From assembly GCF_002205845.1 (NCBI RefSeq), contig NZ_NISI01000002.1, positions 248,001-312,000 on the forward strand: DNA of 64,000 nucleotides, in the 5' to 3' direction. The translations under genes and the position numbers were made by a program. Each line of letters begins with the position of its first letter. Position 1 is the stretch's first letter. This document shows positions 20,593-29,461 of this stretch, piece by piece. The DNA comes from Roseateles puraquae. Its GTDB lineage: Bacteria; Pseudomonadota; Gammaproteobacteria; Burkholderiales; Burkholderiaceae_C. The notes under the pieces were generated by a model. The model searched no databases. It was not told where the DNA came from and saw only the letters and a program-made list of their open reading frames with translations.

Positions 20593-22068
20593 ATGAATGC
20601 ACGAGACCCCCACCTGCCCCTGCAAGCCGATGAAGCCACGGCCCTGGGGGCATTCGCCGAGCGCGTCTGGGACGACGAGATCGTCCCCGCACTGACCGAC
20701 TACATCGCCATCCCGGCCAAGAGCCCGATGTTCGATGCCGACTGGGCCGCCAACGGCCACATCGAAAAGGTGCTGACCCAGGCCGCCGCCTGGGTCGAGG
20801 CCAAGAAGGTGGCGGGCCTGAAGCTCGAAGTGGTGCGCATCCCGGGCCGCACGCCCGTGATCTTCTTCGAGGTACCGTCGACCAAGTCCGGCAGCGACGA
20901 CACCATCGTGCTCTACGGCCACCTCGACAAGCAGCCCGAGTTCAGCGGCTGGCGCAGCGACCTCGGCCCCTGGACGCCCAAGTACGAAAACGGCCTGCTC
21001 TACGGCCGTGGCGGCGCTGACGACGGCTATGCGGTCTACGCCTCGCTCACCGCCATCATGGCGCTGGACCAGCAGGGCATCCCGCGCCCGCGCTGTGTCG
21101 GCATCATCGAGACCTGCGAGGAGAGCGGCTCCTACGACCTGCCGGCCTACATCGACATCCTCAAGCCCCGTCTGGGCAACGTCTCGCTCGTCGTCTGCCT
21201 GGACTCCGGTGCCGGCAACTACGAGCAGCTGTGGCTCACCACCTCGCTGCGCGGCATGGTGTCGGGCGTGCTCAAGGTGGAGGTGCTGACCGAAGGCATC
21301 CACAGCGGTGACGCCTCCGGTGCGGTGCCGTCGAGCTTCCGCATCCTGCGCCAGGTGCTGGACCGCCTGGAAGACAGCAAGACCGGCCGGCTGCTGCCCG
21401 AGAGCTTCCACTGCGAGATCCCGGGCGTGCGCCTGGAGCAGGCCCGCGCCACGGCCGCCATCCTGAAGGAAGAGGTCTACAAGCGCATGCCCTGGGCCTG
21501 CGGCGCCGATGGCGGCCCCGTGCTGCCCGTGACGACAGATCCGGTCGAGGTGCTGCTCAACCGCACCTGGCGGCCGACGCTGTCGGTGGTGGGCGTCGAT
21601 GGCTTCCCGGAGCTGAAAAACGCCGGCAACGTGCTGCGCCCCTACACCGCCTTCAAGCTCAGCCTGCGCCTGCCGCCGCTGATCGACGGCAACGAGGCGG
21701 CGCTCAAGCTCAAGGCCCTGCTGGAGGACAACGCGCCCTACAACGCCAAGGTCACCTTCACGCCCGATGGCCGGGCCGGTGCCTTCGGCGCCACAGGCTG
21801 GAACACGCCGGACCTGTCGCCCTGGCTCAGCCAGGCGCTCAACGACGCCAGCCAGACGCACTTTGGCGCGCCGGTCGGCTACATCGGCCAGGGCGGCACC
21901 ATCCCGCTGATGAGCATGCTGCAGAAGGGCTTCCCGAAGGCGCAGATGATGGTTTGCGGCGTGCTGGGCCCCAAGAGCAATGCCCACGGGCCGAATGAGT
22001 TCCTGCATGTGCCCTACGGCAAGCGGCTGACGGCCGCGGTGGCCCAGGTCATGGCCGCCCACCCCTGA
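20593..22068 (+). CDS. M20 family metallopeptidase (carnosinase/CNDP-like)
   Basis: A 491-residue zinc peptidase of the M20 dipeptidase branch. Metal-binding and catalytic landmarks are YGHLDKQPEF (His and Asp), GRGGADDGYA (bridging Asp), ETCEESGSYD (general-base and ligand Glu), CLDSGAGN and a late ligand in GPKSNAHGPNEF. The central lid domain carries the dimerisation region GIHSGDASG. Length and motifs match cytosolic dipeptidases more than deacetylases. The ATG at 20593 follows AAGGAGCCGCC. It may be read with the LysR gene 13 bp downstream. Substrate is unknown. Confidence 0.93.
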   Translation: MNARDPHLPLQADEATALGAFAERVWDDEIVPALTDYIAIPAKSPMFDADWAANGHIEKVLTQAAAWVEAKKVAGLKLEVVRIPGRTPVIFFEVPSTKSGSDDTIVLYGHLDKQPEFSGWRSDLGPWTPKYENGLLYGRGGADDGYAVYASLTAIMALDQQGIPRPRCVGIIETCEESGSYDLPAYIDILKPRLGNVSLVVCLDSGAGNYEQLWLTTSLRGMVSGVLKVEVLTEGIHSGDASGAVPSSFRILRQVLDRLEDSKTGRLLPESFHCEIPGVRLEQARATAAILKEEVYKRMPWACGADGGPVLPVTTDPVEVLLNRTWRPTLSVVGVDGFPELKNAGNVLRPYTAFKLSLRLPPLIDGNEAALKLKALLEDNAPYNAKVTFTPDGRAGAFGATGWNTPDLSPWLSQALNDASQTHFGAPVGYIGQGGTIPLMSMLQKGFPKAQMMVCGVLGPKSNAHGPNEFLHVPYGKRLTAAVAQVMAAHP

Positions 22069-22081
22069 GCGACGCGGCCGG

Positions 22082-23029
22082 ATGGACCAGCTCCGCGCGA
22101 TCAAGGTTTTCGTCCGCGTCATCGACGAGGGCAGCTTCGCCGGGGCAGCCCGGGCGCTGGACCTGGCGCCGGCCGTGGTCACGCGGCTGGTCGCCGAGCT
22201 GGAGGAGCATCTCGGCGCCCGGCTGCTCAATCGCACGACGCGGCGGTTGTCGCTCACCGAGATCGGCGACGCCTACCTGGAGCGCGCGCGGCGCATCCTG
22301 GCCGATGTGGAGGAGGCCGCAGCCCTCGCGGCTTCGGCCACCCAGGAGGTGCGCGGCCTGCTGCGGGTGCTGTGCCCGCCTGCGATTGCCGTGCACCAGC
22401 TCGCCAAGCACCTGCCCAAGTTCCATCGCGACTACCCGGCGGTGACGCTGGAGATCACGTCGCCCGGCCCGGTCAGCACGGTGGACGACAGCTACGACCT
22501 GACCATCTTCCTGACCCGCGAGGTGCCCGACGGCGACTTCATCGCCCGGCTGCTGGCGCGCAGCGAGTTCATCATGTGCGCCTCGCCCGAGTACCTGGAC
22601 CGGCGCGGCCGGCCTGAGCATCCGCGCGACCTCAAGCAGCACGACGCCCTGCTGCCGCCTACCGCGGCCCTGGCCCGCGGCCTCACGCTGCAAAGCGGTG
22701 ACGGCAGCGAGGAGATCACCCTGCCCATCGTGCCCTCGCGGGCCGCGCTGGCCACGACGCACATGGACACCAACTACGCTGCCGCCCTGCACGGGCTGGG
22801 CGTGGCCGGCCTGCCGAGCTTCATCGTGGAAGACGCGCTGCTGGAACAGGCGCTGGAGCGGGTCATGCCGCAATGGCGACTGTTCGGCACGACGATCTGG
22901 GCCGGCATGCCGACCCGCAAATACGTGCCGGCGCGCACGCGGGCCTTTCTGGACTTCCTGCTGGAAGTCTTCGGCGGTGAGGACAAGGACCCCTGGCTGG
23001 TGGCGGCCGGCTGCGCGACGCGCGCCTGA
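22082..23029 (+). CDS. LysR family transcriptional regulator
   Basis: A 315-residue regulator with an N-terminal winged helix-turn-helix (residues 1-60: FVRVIDEGSFAGAARALDL ... VTRLVAELEEHLGARLLNRT), a linker helix and a periplasmic-binding-protein-like effector domain. It belongs to the CrgA/AaeR-like branch by its RTTRRLSLTEIG and CASPEYLDRRG segments. Unlike most LysR genes it is not divergent from its likely target: it follows the M20 peptidase on the same strand. The effector and targets are unknown. Confidence 0.93.
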   Translation: MDQLRAIKVFVRVIDEGSFAGAARALDLAPAVVTRLVAELEEHLGARLLNRTTRRLSLTEIGDAYLERARRILADVEEAAALAASATQEVRGLLRVLCPPAIAVHQLAKHLPKFHRDYPAVTLEITSPGPVSTVDDSYDLTIFLTREVPDGDFIARLLARSEFIMCASPEYLDRRGRPEHPRDLKQHDALLPPTAALARGLTLQSGDGSEEITLPIVPSRAALATTHMDTNYAAALHGLGVAGLPSFIVEDALLEQALERVMPQWRLFGTTIWAGMPTRKYVPARTRAFLDFLLEVFGGEDKDPWLVAAGCATRA

Positions 23030-23038
23030 GCCGGCGGG

Positions 23039-23590
23039 TCACTTCAGCGTGAAGCCCAGCTCGAAGAACTCCGGGTGGCGAGCCTCCATCGCGCGCTTGA
23101 GCGGGCTGAGCGCCACATAGCGCGAGGCCGTCTTGACGACGTAGGCCAGCAGCCGGCGCTCCTCGGCGTGGCCTTGGCCCAACAGCACGAGGTGGTGGCG
23201 CAGCGCGCTCCATTCCAGCCGGCGCCAGTACTCGCCGAAGTCAGCCGCCAGGTCTTCATCCAGCTGGCCCGCTGCGCGGCTGGCCTCCCAGTGGCGCACG
23301 GCCCAATCGATTTCCTGGGCTTCGTCCCAGGCCAGCTCGGCGGGCCGCAGCAGCGCGGCGATGCCCTCGGTGGCGGCGCCTTGCGGGGCGTCGTCGAGCA
23401 GGCGTTGCAGCACGGTGTCGAGCCCGCTGTCCGCGATGCGGGCCAGGCCGGCGCGCAGTGCATCGGCCTGCGGCGGCACCAGCGCCGGCGGCTGCTGGCG
23501 CAGTTCGGCGCAGGCGGCGCGCATGAGCCGATCGGCGTCGGCGGGTTGGGCGAGGAGGGCGGCGAGAAAGTCTGAAGTCGGCAAGGTCAT
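23039..23590 (-). CDS. Apparent C-terminal remnant of an AmgK-type (cell-wall sugar kinase) phosphotransferase
   Basis: A 183-residue ORF. Its second half, from about residue 88, resembles the end of the AmgK/aminoglycoside-phosphotransferase family: WDEAQEIDWAVRHWE, then FGEYWRRLEWSALRHHLVLLG, then a YV..TASRY segment. The kinase core that should precede it (nucleotide loop, HRD-like and DFQ-like catalytic motifs) is absent. The first 85 residues have no resemblance I recognise. Intact AmgK is about 340 residues and in many relatives lies divergent from lptD, followed by murU; here murU is also missing. It may be a decaying gene or a re-purposed domain. A TAGAAT -10 lies 29 bp upstream. Confidence 0.5.
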   Translation of the reverse strand: MTLPTSDFLAALLAQPADADRLMRAACAELRQQPPALVPPQADALRAGLARIADSGLDTVLQRLLDDAPQGAATEGIAALLRPAELAWDEAQEIDWAVRHWEASRAAGQLDEDLAADFGEYWRRLEWSALRHHLVLLGQGHAEERRLLAYVVKTASRYVALSPLKRAMEARHPEFFELGFTLK

Positions 23591-23609
23591 GGCAGCGGGA
23601 GCCCTCGTG

Positions 23610-23624
23610 GATAATGAAATTCTA
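23610..23624. promoter_or_regulatory. Overlapping divergent -10 elements, lptD and AmgK-like gene
   Basis: GATAAT (23610-23615) reads rightward toward lptD. TAGAAT (complement of 23619-23624) reads leftward toward the gene ending at 23039. They lie within 15 bp in the 72-bp gap, so the two promoters probably compete. The -35 matches are weak. Confidence 0.45.
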
Positions 23625-23662
23625 AGAACCGCCGGCCCCGGCATCCTCACCGACTCCGAGCC

Positions 23663-26059
23663 TTGTCCCTGCCCGTGCCGCGCTCGTTCCATCTTCCCCG
23701 CCCCGCTCCCCTCACCACGCTGATCGCCCTGGCGCTGTGCGCCTGGGAGGCATCTGCCCAGCAAGCCCCCGCCGAAGCCCCCGAGGCCAGCCTGCCGCTG
23801 CGCAACAGCCGCGTGCTGGGTGCCCCCGCCAAGCCGGGCTCGACCAAGCCGGCCCTGGTCATTTCCGCCGCCAAGCTGTCGGCGCAGATGGACCAGCAGG
23901 CCGAGGGCAGCGACGGCGTCGAGCTGCGCTACGGCGAGCTGCTGCTGAACACCGACAAGCTCACCTACCGCGTCGTGGACGACTTCGCCCGCGCCGAGGG
24001 CAACGTGCGCATCAACCACAACGGCAATGTCTTCACCGGCCCGTTGCTGCAGATGTACGTGAGCCGCTTCGAGGGCGAGTTCCTGACGCCGAGCTTCTTC
24101 CTCGCCGCCACCGGCGGCGCGGGTACGGCCAAGGTGGTGCGCTTCCAGGACAGCGAGCACATGAGCGCGGTCGACGGCAACTACAGCAGCTGCCCGGCCG
24201 TGGAGGGCCAGGAGCCGGCCTGGCAGGTCACGGCCCGCCAGCTGCGCCTGGACCTGGCCGCCAACGAGGGTGAAGCGGACGGCGCCGTGCTGCGCTTCCT
24301 GGGCGTGCCCATCCTGGCCGCGCCGTCCATGAGCTTCCCGCTGAGTTCGGCCCGCAAGTCGGGCTGGCTGCCGCCCAACATCTTCCTGGACAGCCGCAGC
24401 GGCCTGGAAACCGGCGTGCCGTACTACTGGAACATCGCGCCGCAGCGGGACGCCACGTTCACGCCCTTCGTGATGACCAAGCGCGGCGTGGGCCTGGACA
24501 GCGAGTTCCGCTATCTGGAGCCTGACCATGCCGGCCGCATCAACGTCGACCTGCTGCCGGGCGACCGGGTGTTCGGCCGCTCGCGCTGGAGCCTGAAGTT
24601 CAACAACGACGGCAAGATGTTTGGCGACTGGCGCTATCGCTTGAAGAGCGAGCGCGTGTCCGACGACGACTACTGGAAGGACATGTCGCGTCGCGTCGAG
24701 AGCCAGACGCCGCGACTGCTGGCCACCGACTTCACGTTGAACCGCCAGCGCGAGCTGTCCTGGGGCGTCATCGACACCTATACCCGCGTGCAGCGCTGGC
24801 AGACCCTGCAGGGCACCGACGCGCTGTCGCAGTTCGATTCGCCCTACCAGCGCAGCCCGCAGATCGGTGCGCGCGTGACCACGGCCGCCGACGAGGCCGT
24901 GCTGGACAGCTTCCGCCCCTGGGGCCGCAAGGCGCGGCTGGAGGGCGGCCTGGAGCTCGAATACAACCGCTTCGACCTGCCCAGCTCGGCGCTGGCGGCG
25001 CAGCCGCGTGGCGGCCAGCGGGTGCATGCGCTCGGCCACGTGGCGGCACCTCTGGGTGGCGAGGCGTGGTGGTTCATCCCGCGAGCGTCGTTCAATGCGG
25101 CGGCCTACGACCTCGACCAGGTCCAGGCGGACGGCCGCCGGCGCATGAGCCGCGTCATCCCGACGCTGAGCATCGACCACGGCTGGGTGTTCGAGCGCGA
25201 CACGCGACTGTTCGGCCGCGACGTGCGCCAGAGCCTGGAGCCGCGGCTGCTGTACGTGAACACGCCGTTCCGCGACCAGTCCAACCTGCCCAACTTCGAT
25301 TCGGCGGCCAAGGACTTCAATTTCGATTCCATCTACACCGACAACCCCTTCTCGGGTGTGGACCGGGTGTCGGACCTGCATGCGCTCAGCGTGGGCGCCA
25401 CCAGCCGCTGGGTCAGCGCCGCGCAGGGCGAGGAGATCCTGCGCCTGGGCGCGGTGCAGCGCTTCCTGTTCCGCGACCAGCGCATCACGCCGGACGGCCA
25501 GCCGGTCACGCAGCGCTTCTCTGACCTGCTGCTGGCCGCGGCAGCCCACCTGGACGAACGCTGGTGGGCCGACGGCACGCTGGAGTTCAACCCCGAGACC
25601 AACCGCTCGGTGCGCTCGGTCATGCGCGCACGCTATTCGCCCGGCCCGTTCAAGACCATGAGCGTGGCCTACCGCTTTGCGCGCGCGCAGAGCGAGCAGG
25701 TGGAGCTGGCCTGGCAGTGGCCCATCTACGGCACGCCCGTCACTTCACGCGGTGCCAACAGCAACTCCTGCGGTGGCGCCTGGTACAGCGCGGGTCGCGT
25801 GCAGTACTCGCTGCGCGACAAGCGCCTGACCGACTCGGTGCTCGGCTTCGAGTACGACGCCGGCTGCTGGGTCATGCGCTGGGGCGTGGAACGGCTGTCC
25901 ACCGGCCGCGCCGAAACCAAGACGCAGCTGATGTTCCAGCTGGAGCTGGTCGGCCTGTCACAGGTGGGTTCAAACGCCCTCAAGGTCTTGAAGGACAATG
26001 TGCCCGGTTACCGCAGGCTGAGCTCCGACCGCTCACCGAGTTCAGATTTCCAACCATGA
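23663..26059 (+). CDS. lptD: LPS-assembly protein LptD
   Basis: The outer-membrane beta-barrel that, with LptE, inserts lipopolysaccharide into the outer leaflet. It is 798 residues long. An N-terminal signal peptide ends near ALCAWEASA. A periplasmic OstA/LptA-like jelly-roll domain (about 70-220: LRYGELLLNTDKLTYRVVDD) is followed by a barrel from about 230, with the well-conserved SGWLPPNIF and GVPYYWNIAPQRDATFTP. The start is uncertain: TTG at 23663 gives this length, and GTG at 23675 is an alternative. No good ribosome site is visible. It overlaps surA by 4 bp. lptE is present at 38187. Confidence 0.95.
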   Translation: MSLPVPRSFHLPRPAPLTTLIALALCAWEASAQQAPAEAPEASLPLRNSRVLGAPAKPGSTKPALVISAAKLSAQMDQQAEGSDGVELRYGELLLNTDKLTYRVVDDFARAEGNVRINHNGNVFTGPLLQMYVSRFEGEFLTPSFFLAATGGAGTAKVVRFQDSEHMSAVDGNYSSCPAVEGQEPAWQVTARQLRLDLAANEGEADGAVLRFLGVPILAAPSMSFPLSSARKSGWLPPNIFLDSRSGLETGVPYYWNIAPQRDATFTPFVMTKRGVGLDSEFRYLEPDHAGRINVDLLPGDRVFGRSRWSLKFNNDGKMFGDWRYRLKSERVSDDDYWKDMSRRVESQTPRLLATDFTLNRQRELSWGVIDTYTRVQRWQTLQGTDALSQFDSPYQRSPQIGARVTTAADEAVLDSFRPWGRKARLEGGLELEYNRFDLPSSALAAQPRGGQRVHALGHVAAPLGGEAWWFIPRASFNAAAYDLDQVQADGRRRMSRVIPTLSIDHGWVFERDTRLFGRDVRQSLEPRLLYVNTPFRDQSNLPNFDSAAKDFNFDSIYTDNPFSGVDRVSDLHALSVGATSRWVSAAQGEEILRLGAVQRFLFRDQRITPDGQPVTQRFSDLLLAAAAHLDERWWADGTLEFNPETNRSVRSVMRARYSPGPFKTMSVAYRFARAQSEQVELAWQWPIYGTPVTSRGANSNSCGGAWYSAGRVQYSLRDKRLTDSVLGFEYDAGCWVMRWGVERLSTGRAETKTQLMFQLELVGLSQVGSNALKVLKDNVPGYRRLSSDRSPSSDFQP

Positions 26060-27354
26060 TGCTTCGTCTCGCTCCCCTCGTGCTCGCCCTGGTCGCTTTC
26101 CAGGCGTCGGCACAAAAAACCAACCTGCAGCCGGGGGACTACATCGCCGCGGTCGTCAACCAGGACGTCGTGGCGGCCAGCGAGGTGGTGCAGCGCACCG
26201 AGCGCCTGCGCCAGGAGGCACGCCAGCGCGGCGAGGTGATGCCCGAGACGGCTGGCCTGCGCAAGCAGGCCCTGGAGGCCCTCATCGAGGACCGCGTGCT
26301 GGTCACCTACGCCCGCGAGAACGGTGCGCGGGTGGACGAAGCCGAGCTGGATCGCGTGGTGGCCAACGTGGCCGCACAGAACAAGCTGACCATGGACCAG
26401 CTGCGCGAGCGGCTCAAGCAGGACGGCACCGACTACAAGAGCTTCCGCGAGAACCTGCGCGACCAGATGATGACCGAGCGCGTTCGCGAGCGCGAAGTGC
26501 AGGGGCGCATCAAGGTGTCCGACGCCGAGATCGACGCCTACCTCGACAAGAAGCGCGCCGACCTCGACAGCGGCGGCATGATCAACCTGGCCCAGGTGCT
26601 GGTGCCGGTGCCCGAGGGGGCGCCCGAGAGCGTCGTGGCCGAGCGTCGGGCGCGCGCCGACGCGGCGATGGCCCGCATCAAGGCCGGTGAAGACTTCGCC
26701 AAGGTCGCGCGCGAGGTGTCCGAGGACGGCAACAAGGCCCGCGGCGGCGAGATCGGCCTGCGTCCGGCGGACAAGCTGCCGGACATCTTCGTCACGGCCG
26801 TCAAGGGCCTGAAGAGCGGCGAGGTGGCGCCCGAACTGCTGCGCAGCGGCGCCGGCTTTCACATCCTGAAGGTGGTCGAGCGCCAGGGCGGCTCGTCGCT
26901 GACCCAGAGCGTGCAGACCCATGCCCGCCACATCCTGCTGCGCCCGTCGGCCCAGCTGACCGCCGAAGTGGCGGCACGCCGGCTGGCCGAGTACAAGCGC
27001 CAGATCGAAAGCGGCCAGGCCAAGTTCGAGGACATCGCCAAGGCTTACTCCGAAGACGGCAGCGCCCCCGAGGGCGGCGACCTGGGCTGGATGGGTGCGG
27101 GTGGCTTCGTGCCTGAGTTCGAGGAAGCGATGAACGCGCTGCCGCTGAAGGGCATCTCCGGCCCGGTGGTGTCGCGTTTCGGCGTGCACCTGATCCAGGT
27201 GCTGGAGCGCCGCACGGTCGAGGTCGAGATGAAGCAGCTGCGCGAGCAGGCCCGGGCGGCCCTGCGCGAGCAGAAGTACGACGAGGCTTACCAGGAGTGG
27301 GTCAAAGACCTGCGCAACAAGGCTTTCGTCGAGGTCCGCGAATGGCAGGACTGA
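26056..27354 (+). CDS. surA: Periplasmic chaperone/peptidyl-prolyl isomerase SurA
   Basis: A 432-residue periplasmic chaperone for outer-membrane porins and LptD. It has a signal peptide (residues 1-20, cut after QASA), the SurA N-terminal chaperone domain ([17 protein letters not shown]) and two parvulin domains (about 175-275 and 285-385). The second domain contains [13 protein letters not shown] and [14 protein letters not shown]. The ATG at 26056 overlaps the lptD stop codon, so the chaperone is translationally coupled to its client. No pdxA lies between surA and rsmA, unlike in E. coli. Confidence 0.95.
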   Translation: MMLRLAPLVLALVAFQASAQKTNLQPGDYIAAVVNQDVVAASEVVQRTERLRQEARQRGEVMPETAGLRKQALEALIEDRVLVTYARENGARVDEAELDRVVANVAAQNKLTMDQLRERLKQDGTDYKSFRENLRDQMMTERVREREVQGRIKVSDAEIDAYLDKKRADLDSGGMINLAQVLVPVPEGAPESVVAERRARADAAMARIKAGEDFAKVAREVSEDGNKARGGEIGLRPADKLPDIFVTAVKGLKSGEVAPELLRSGAGFHILKVVERQGGSSLTQSVQTHARHILLRPSAQLTAEVAARRLAEYKRQIESGQAKFEDIAKAYSEDGSAPEGGDLGWMGAGGFVPEFEEAMNALPLKGISGPVVSRFGVHLIQVLERRTVEVEMKQLREQARAALREQKYDEAYQEWVKDLRNKAFVEVREWQD

Positions 27355-27373
27355 CCGGTCGCTGCGGACGCGC

Positions 27374-28177
27374 GTGAAGTCGCACATCCCCCGCAAGCGC
27401 TTCGGTCAGCACTTCCTGACCGACACGGCGCTGATCGAGTCCATCGTCGACCTGATCGACCCGCAGGACGGCGAAACCCTGGTGGAGATCGGGCCCGGCC
27501 TGGGCGCAATGACGCTGCCGCTGCTGGCGCGCATCCCCAAAGGCTCGGTGCCGCTGACCGTCATCGAGCTGGACCGTGACCTGGCCGCGCGGCTGCGCAA
27601 GCGCGATGACGTCGAGGTCATCGAGAGCGACGTGCTCAAGGTCGACTTCCATGCGCTGGCCGTGGCCAAGGCCGCCAAGCTGCGCGTGGTGGGCAACCTG
27701 CCCTACAACATCTCCACGCCCATCCTGTTTCACCTGCTCGAGGTGGTGGACGACGTGGTCGACCAGCACTTCATGCTGCAGAAGGAAGTCGTCGACCGCA
27801 TGGCCGCGGGCCCCGGCAGCAAGGACTACGGTCGCCTGAGCGTGATGCTGCAGTGGCGTTACGACATCGAGTCGGTGCTGGACGTACCACCCGAAGCCTT
27901 TGACCCGCCGCCGCGGGTGGACTCCGCCATCGTGCGCATGCTGCCCCTGCCGCAACCGCCGGCCGTGGACCGCGTGCTGCTGGGCGAGCTCGTGGCCAGC
28001 GCCTTCTCCCAACGCCGCAAGCTGCTGCGCCACAGCCTCGGCCACTGGCTGGCTGAACGCGGCTATTCGGGCCACTTCGACCTACAGCGCCGCGCGGAGG
28101 AAGTGCCCGTCCACGAATTCGTGGACCTGGCCCTGAAGGTCCAGGCGCAAACCCCAGAAACAACAAAGCCCGCCTGA
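27374..28177 (+). CDS. rsmA: 16S rRNA (adenine1518/1519-N6)-dimethyltransferase
   Basis: KsgA/RsmA dimethylates two adjacent adenines in the 3'-terminal hairpin of 16S rRNA during small-subunit assembly. The 267-residue protein begins [13 protein letters not shown]. It has the SAM motif [10 protein letters not shown] (near residue 38), and the adenine methyltransferase motif NLPYNIS (near 112). The start is GTG at 27374, 19 bp after surA. The last codons are built from a terminator-like repeat (see 28154-28224), so the C-terminal residues PETTKPA may be a recent replacement of the normal end. Confidence 0.96.
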   Translation: MKSHIPRKRFGQHFLTDTALIESIVDLIDPQDGETLVEIGPGLGAMTLPLLARIPKGSVPLTVIELDRDLAARLRKRDDVEVIESDVLKVDFHALAVAKAAKLRVVGNLPYNISTPILFHLLEVVDDVVDQHFMLQKEVVDRMAAGPGSKDYGRLSVMLQWRYDIESVLDVPPEAFDPPPRVDSAIVRMLPLPQPPAVDRVLLGELVASAFSQRRKLLRHSLGHWLAERGYSGHFDLQRRAEEVPVHEFVDLALKVQAQTPETTKPA

Positions 28178-28209
28178 GCGGGCCTGAGCCAGAAACAACA
28201 AAGCCCGCC
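28154..28209 (+). repeat. 21-bp direct repeat at the rsmA 3' end
   Basis: CCAGAAACAACAAAGCCCGC plus one further C occurs exactly at 28154-28174 and again at 28189-28209, a 35-bp period. The first copy codes for the last rsmA residues and, with GCGGGC (28178-28183), forms a hairpin around the stop codon. The second copy forms the left arm of the main terminator. This suggests a local duplication of a terminator into the gene end. Confidence 0.7.
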
Positions 28210-28226
28210 AAGGCGGGCTTTGTTTC
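28197..28226 (+). terminator. Intrinsic terminator of the lptD-surA-rsmA operon
   Basis: AACAAAGCCCGCC (28197-28209) is perfectly complementary to GGCGGGCTTTGTT (28212-28224), and T-rich sequence closes the stem. It lies 20 bp after the rsmA stop codon. The symmetrical A/T flanks mean it could work on both strands. Confidence 0.85.
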
Positions 28227-28246
28227 CTCCAGCAGCTGCAGCGGAA

Positions 28247-28300
28247 CCGGCTTCGCCGGGCCGCGAGCAGCGCCCCCTCGGGGGGGCCGGCGTCAGCCGG
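28247..28300. repeat. Cluster of three small GC hairpins (REP-like)
   Basis: Three dyads follow each other: CCGGC-TTC-GCCGG (28247-28259), GCCCCC-TCG-GGGGGGC (28272-28287) and CCGGC-GTCA-GCCGG (28287-28300). Such palindromic clusters are common intergenic repeats in beta-proteobacteria. No second copy is in this window. The surrounding 28227-28446 has no convincing gene. Confidence 0.5.
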
Positions 28301-28446
28301 TACGGGGGGTCTCGTCAAGCAGCATTGAGCCACATGGACGTGTCGAAGGCACTGCACATCATCGGCATGTTCATGCCGAAGTTGGGATTGCCAATCGTCT
28401 TCGCGCTTTTCGGCGCAGGCTTTTCAACCACCGGGGCCACCTCAGC

Positions 28447-28483
28447 AGCCCGCTCCCATGACCCGTTTTCTTGGGAGCGGGCT
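28447..28483 (-). terminator. 12-bp perfect inverted repeat at the barstar gene end
   Basis: AGCCCGCTCCCA (28447-28458) and TGGGAGCGGGCT (28472-28483) form a perfect 12-bp stem with a 13-base loop. The right arm overlaps the TAG stop codon of the leftward barstar gene. There is no U-tract on the minus strand, so it may stabilise the mRNA end or act with Rho rather than alone. Confidence 0.55.
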
Positions 28484-28877
28484 ACTGAAAAGAATAGAAA
28501 CACCGGAAGGGCACCTTCCGGTCGGCCCAGTAGTCGGCCGTATCGCGGAAGACGTCGAGCAACTGCTCCCGCGCTTCGCGGTCGAAGCGCACGTTGTCGG
28601 GCAACTGCTCCAGCACCACCACGAAGCCCGGCTGGCTGCCGGCCTTGTGGACGAGGTCGGTCATGCAGTCATGCAGGGCGTCCAGGTTCTTGCCGAAGTG
28701 AGCAGGGAAGAGGAAGGCCTGCGCGATGCCGTCGAGCACGTCCTGCTTGGACTGCGCCTCCGACAGGTTGGCGTACAGGAAATGCTGGCCCGCTTCTTGA
28801 GCGGCCTGCATCAAGTCCTCGACCCGGTAGGCCCGTATGGCCTGCACGATATTGGGACGGACGGTCTGCAAAAGCAT
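28482..28877 (-). CDS. Barstar family ribonuclease inhibitor
   Basis: A 131-residue acidic protein of the barstar family, cytoplasmic inhibitors that bind microbial RNases one to one. The family core is seen in LYANLSEAQSKQDVLDGIAQAFLFP (fewer than 20 at a time: DVLDGIAQAFLFP near 50) and HFGKNLDALHDCMTDL, the inhibitory helix and loop. It lies 47 bp downstream of a secreted guanyl-type RNase on the same strand, the classical enzyme-inhibitor arrangement. The role is protection of the producing cell from the RNase before export. Confidence 0.9.
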   Translation of the reverse strand: MLLQTVRPNIVQAIRAYRVEDLMQAAQEAGQHFLYANLSEAQSKQDVLDGIAQAFLFPAHFGKNLDALHDCMTDLVHKAGSQPGFVVVLEQLPDNVRFDREAREQLLDVFRDTADYWADRKVPFRCFYSFQ

Positions 28878-28924
28878 GGTCGCGTTCCTCCTTTCAAGTC
28901 ACAAAACTGCCGAACCTTCGACCT

Positions 28925-29374
28925 TCACCGGCCGGCTTCGGCGCGGATGCGCTTGAAGCTGGCATAGTGATCGTCGGTGTAATAACAAACCTCGGGCGCC
29001 GTGGGCGGGGTGCCGCCACAGACGAGACGACGAGCGCCTCGGTTGCGAGCGCCAGGGGTTTTCACCGTGTATTCGCGATAGAAGCCGCGAGCCTTGCGGG
29101 GCAGCAGGCGCTCGCGATTGCCGAACACCACGCCATCCTTGCTGTAGGGAAACGGGCCGCCGGCGAGTACGAGCCGGTGGGTTTCCTGCGCCTGGACAGG
29201 CAGCTCGCTCAGCCAAATCTCGGCCAGAGCGGGCGTTGCGGTGGGGGGAGCTTCCTTGGCTTGCACGCCCCCGGCCAAGCCGGAAAGCAGCAGGGCGGTG
29301 GTGACCGCCGAGGCGCCGGAGCGCGCCAGCCACGAGAGCAAAGACACGGGTTTACCCTGAACGGAAAACCTCAA
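28925..29374 (-). CDS. Secreted guanyl-specific ribonuclease (barnase/RNase Sa-like)
   Basis: A 149-residue precursor with a signal peptide ending near GGVQA (39). The mature domain has the full microbial RNase N1/T1 pattern: AGGPFPYSKDGVVFGNRE, then catalytic Glu101 (YREYTVKTPG), Arg115/116 (RGARRLV) and His136 (DDHYASF). Cys119 and Cys130 could form a disulfide. The ORF start is TTG at 29374. GTG at 29347 has a better upstream AGGG and leaves an equally good signal peptide, so the start is open. Likely roles are nucleic-acid scavenging or killing of competitors. It pairs with barstar downstream. Confidence 0.9.
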   Translation of the reverse strand: MRFSVQGKPVSLLSWLARSGASAVTTALLLSGLAGGVQAKEAPPTATPALAEIWLSELPVQAQETHRLVLAGGPFPYSKDGVVFGNRERLLPRKARGFYREYTVKTPGARNRGARRLVCGGTPPTAPEVCYYTDDHYASFKRIRAEAGR

Positions 29375-29461
29375 TGGTACCGAAGCGACCCCAAAAGCTC
29401 AAGCCGCCGACGTGCGGCCGAGTCTGGATTGGGGCCTTGTGAGCCGGCGCTCACATGCCAA

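Noticed and set aside
23591..25549. Minus-strand ORF opposite lptD joined to the AmgK-like gene
   Set aside because: The sequence opposite lptD has no homology, and lptD itself is unmistakable on the plus strand.
28315..28503. 62-codon minus-strand ORF after the barstar gene
   Set aside because: It starts with GTG inside the barstar coding end, has no ribosome site, no recognisable domain, and runs through a hairpin-rich intergenic stretch.
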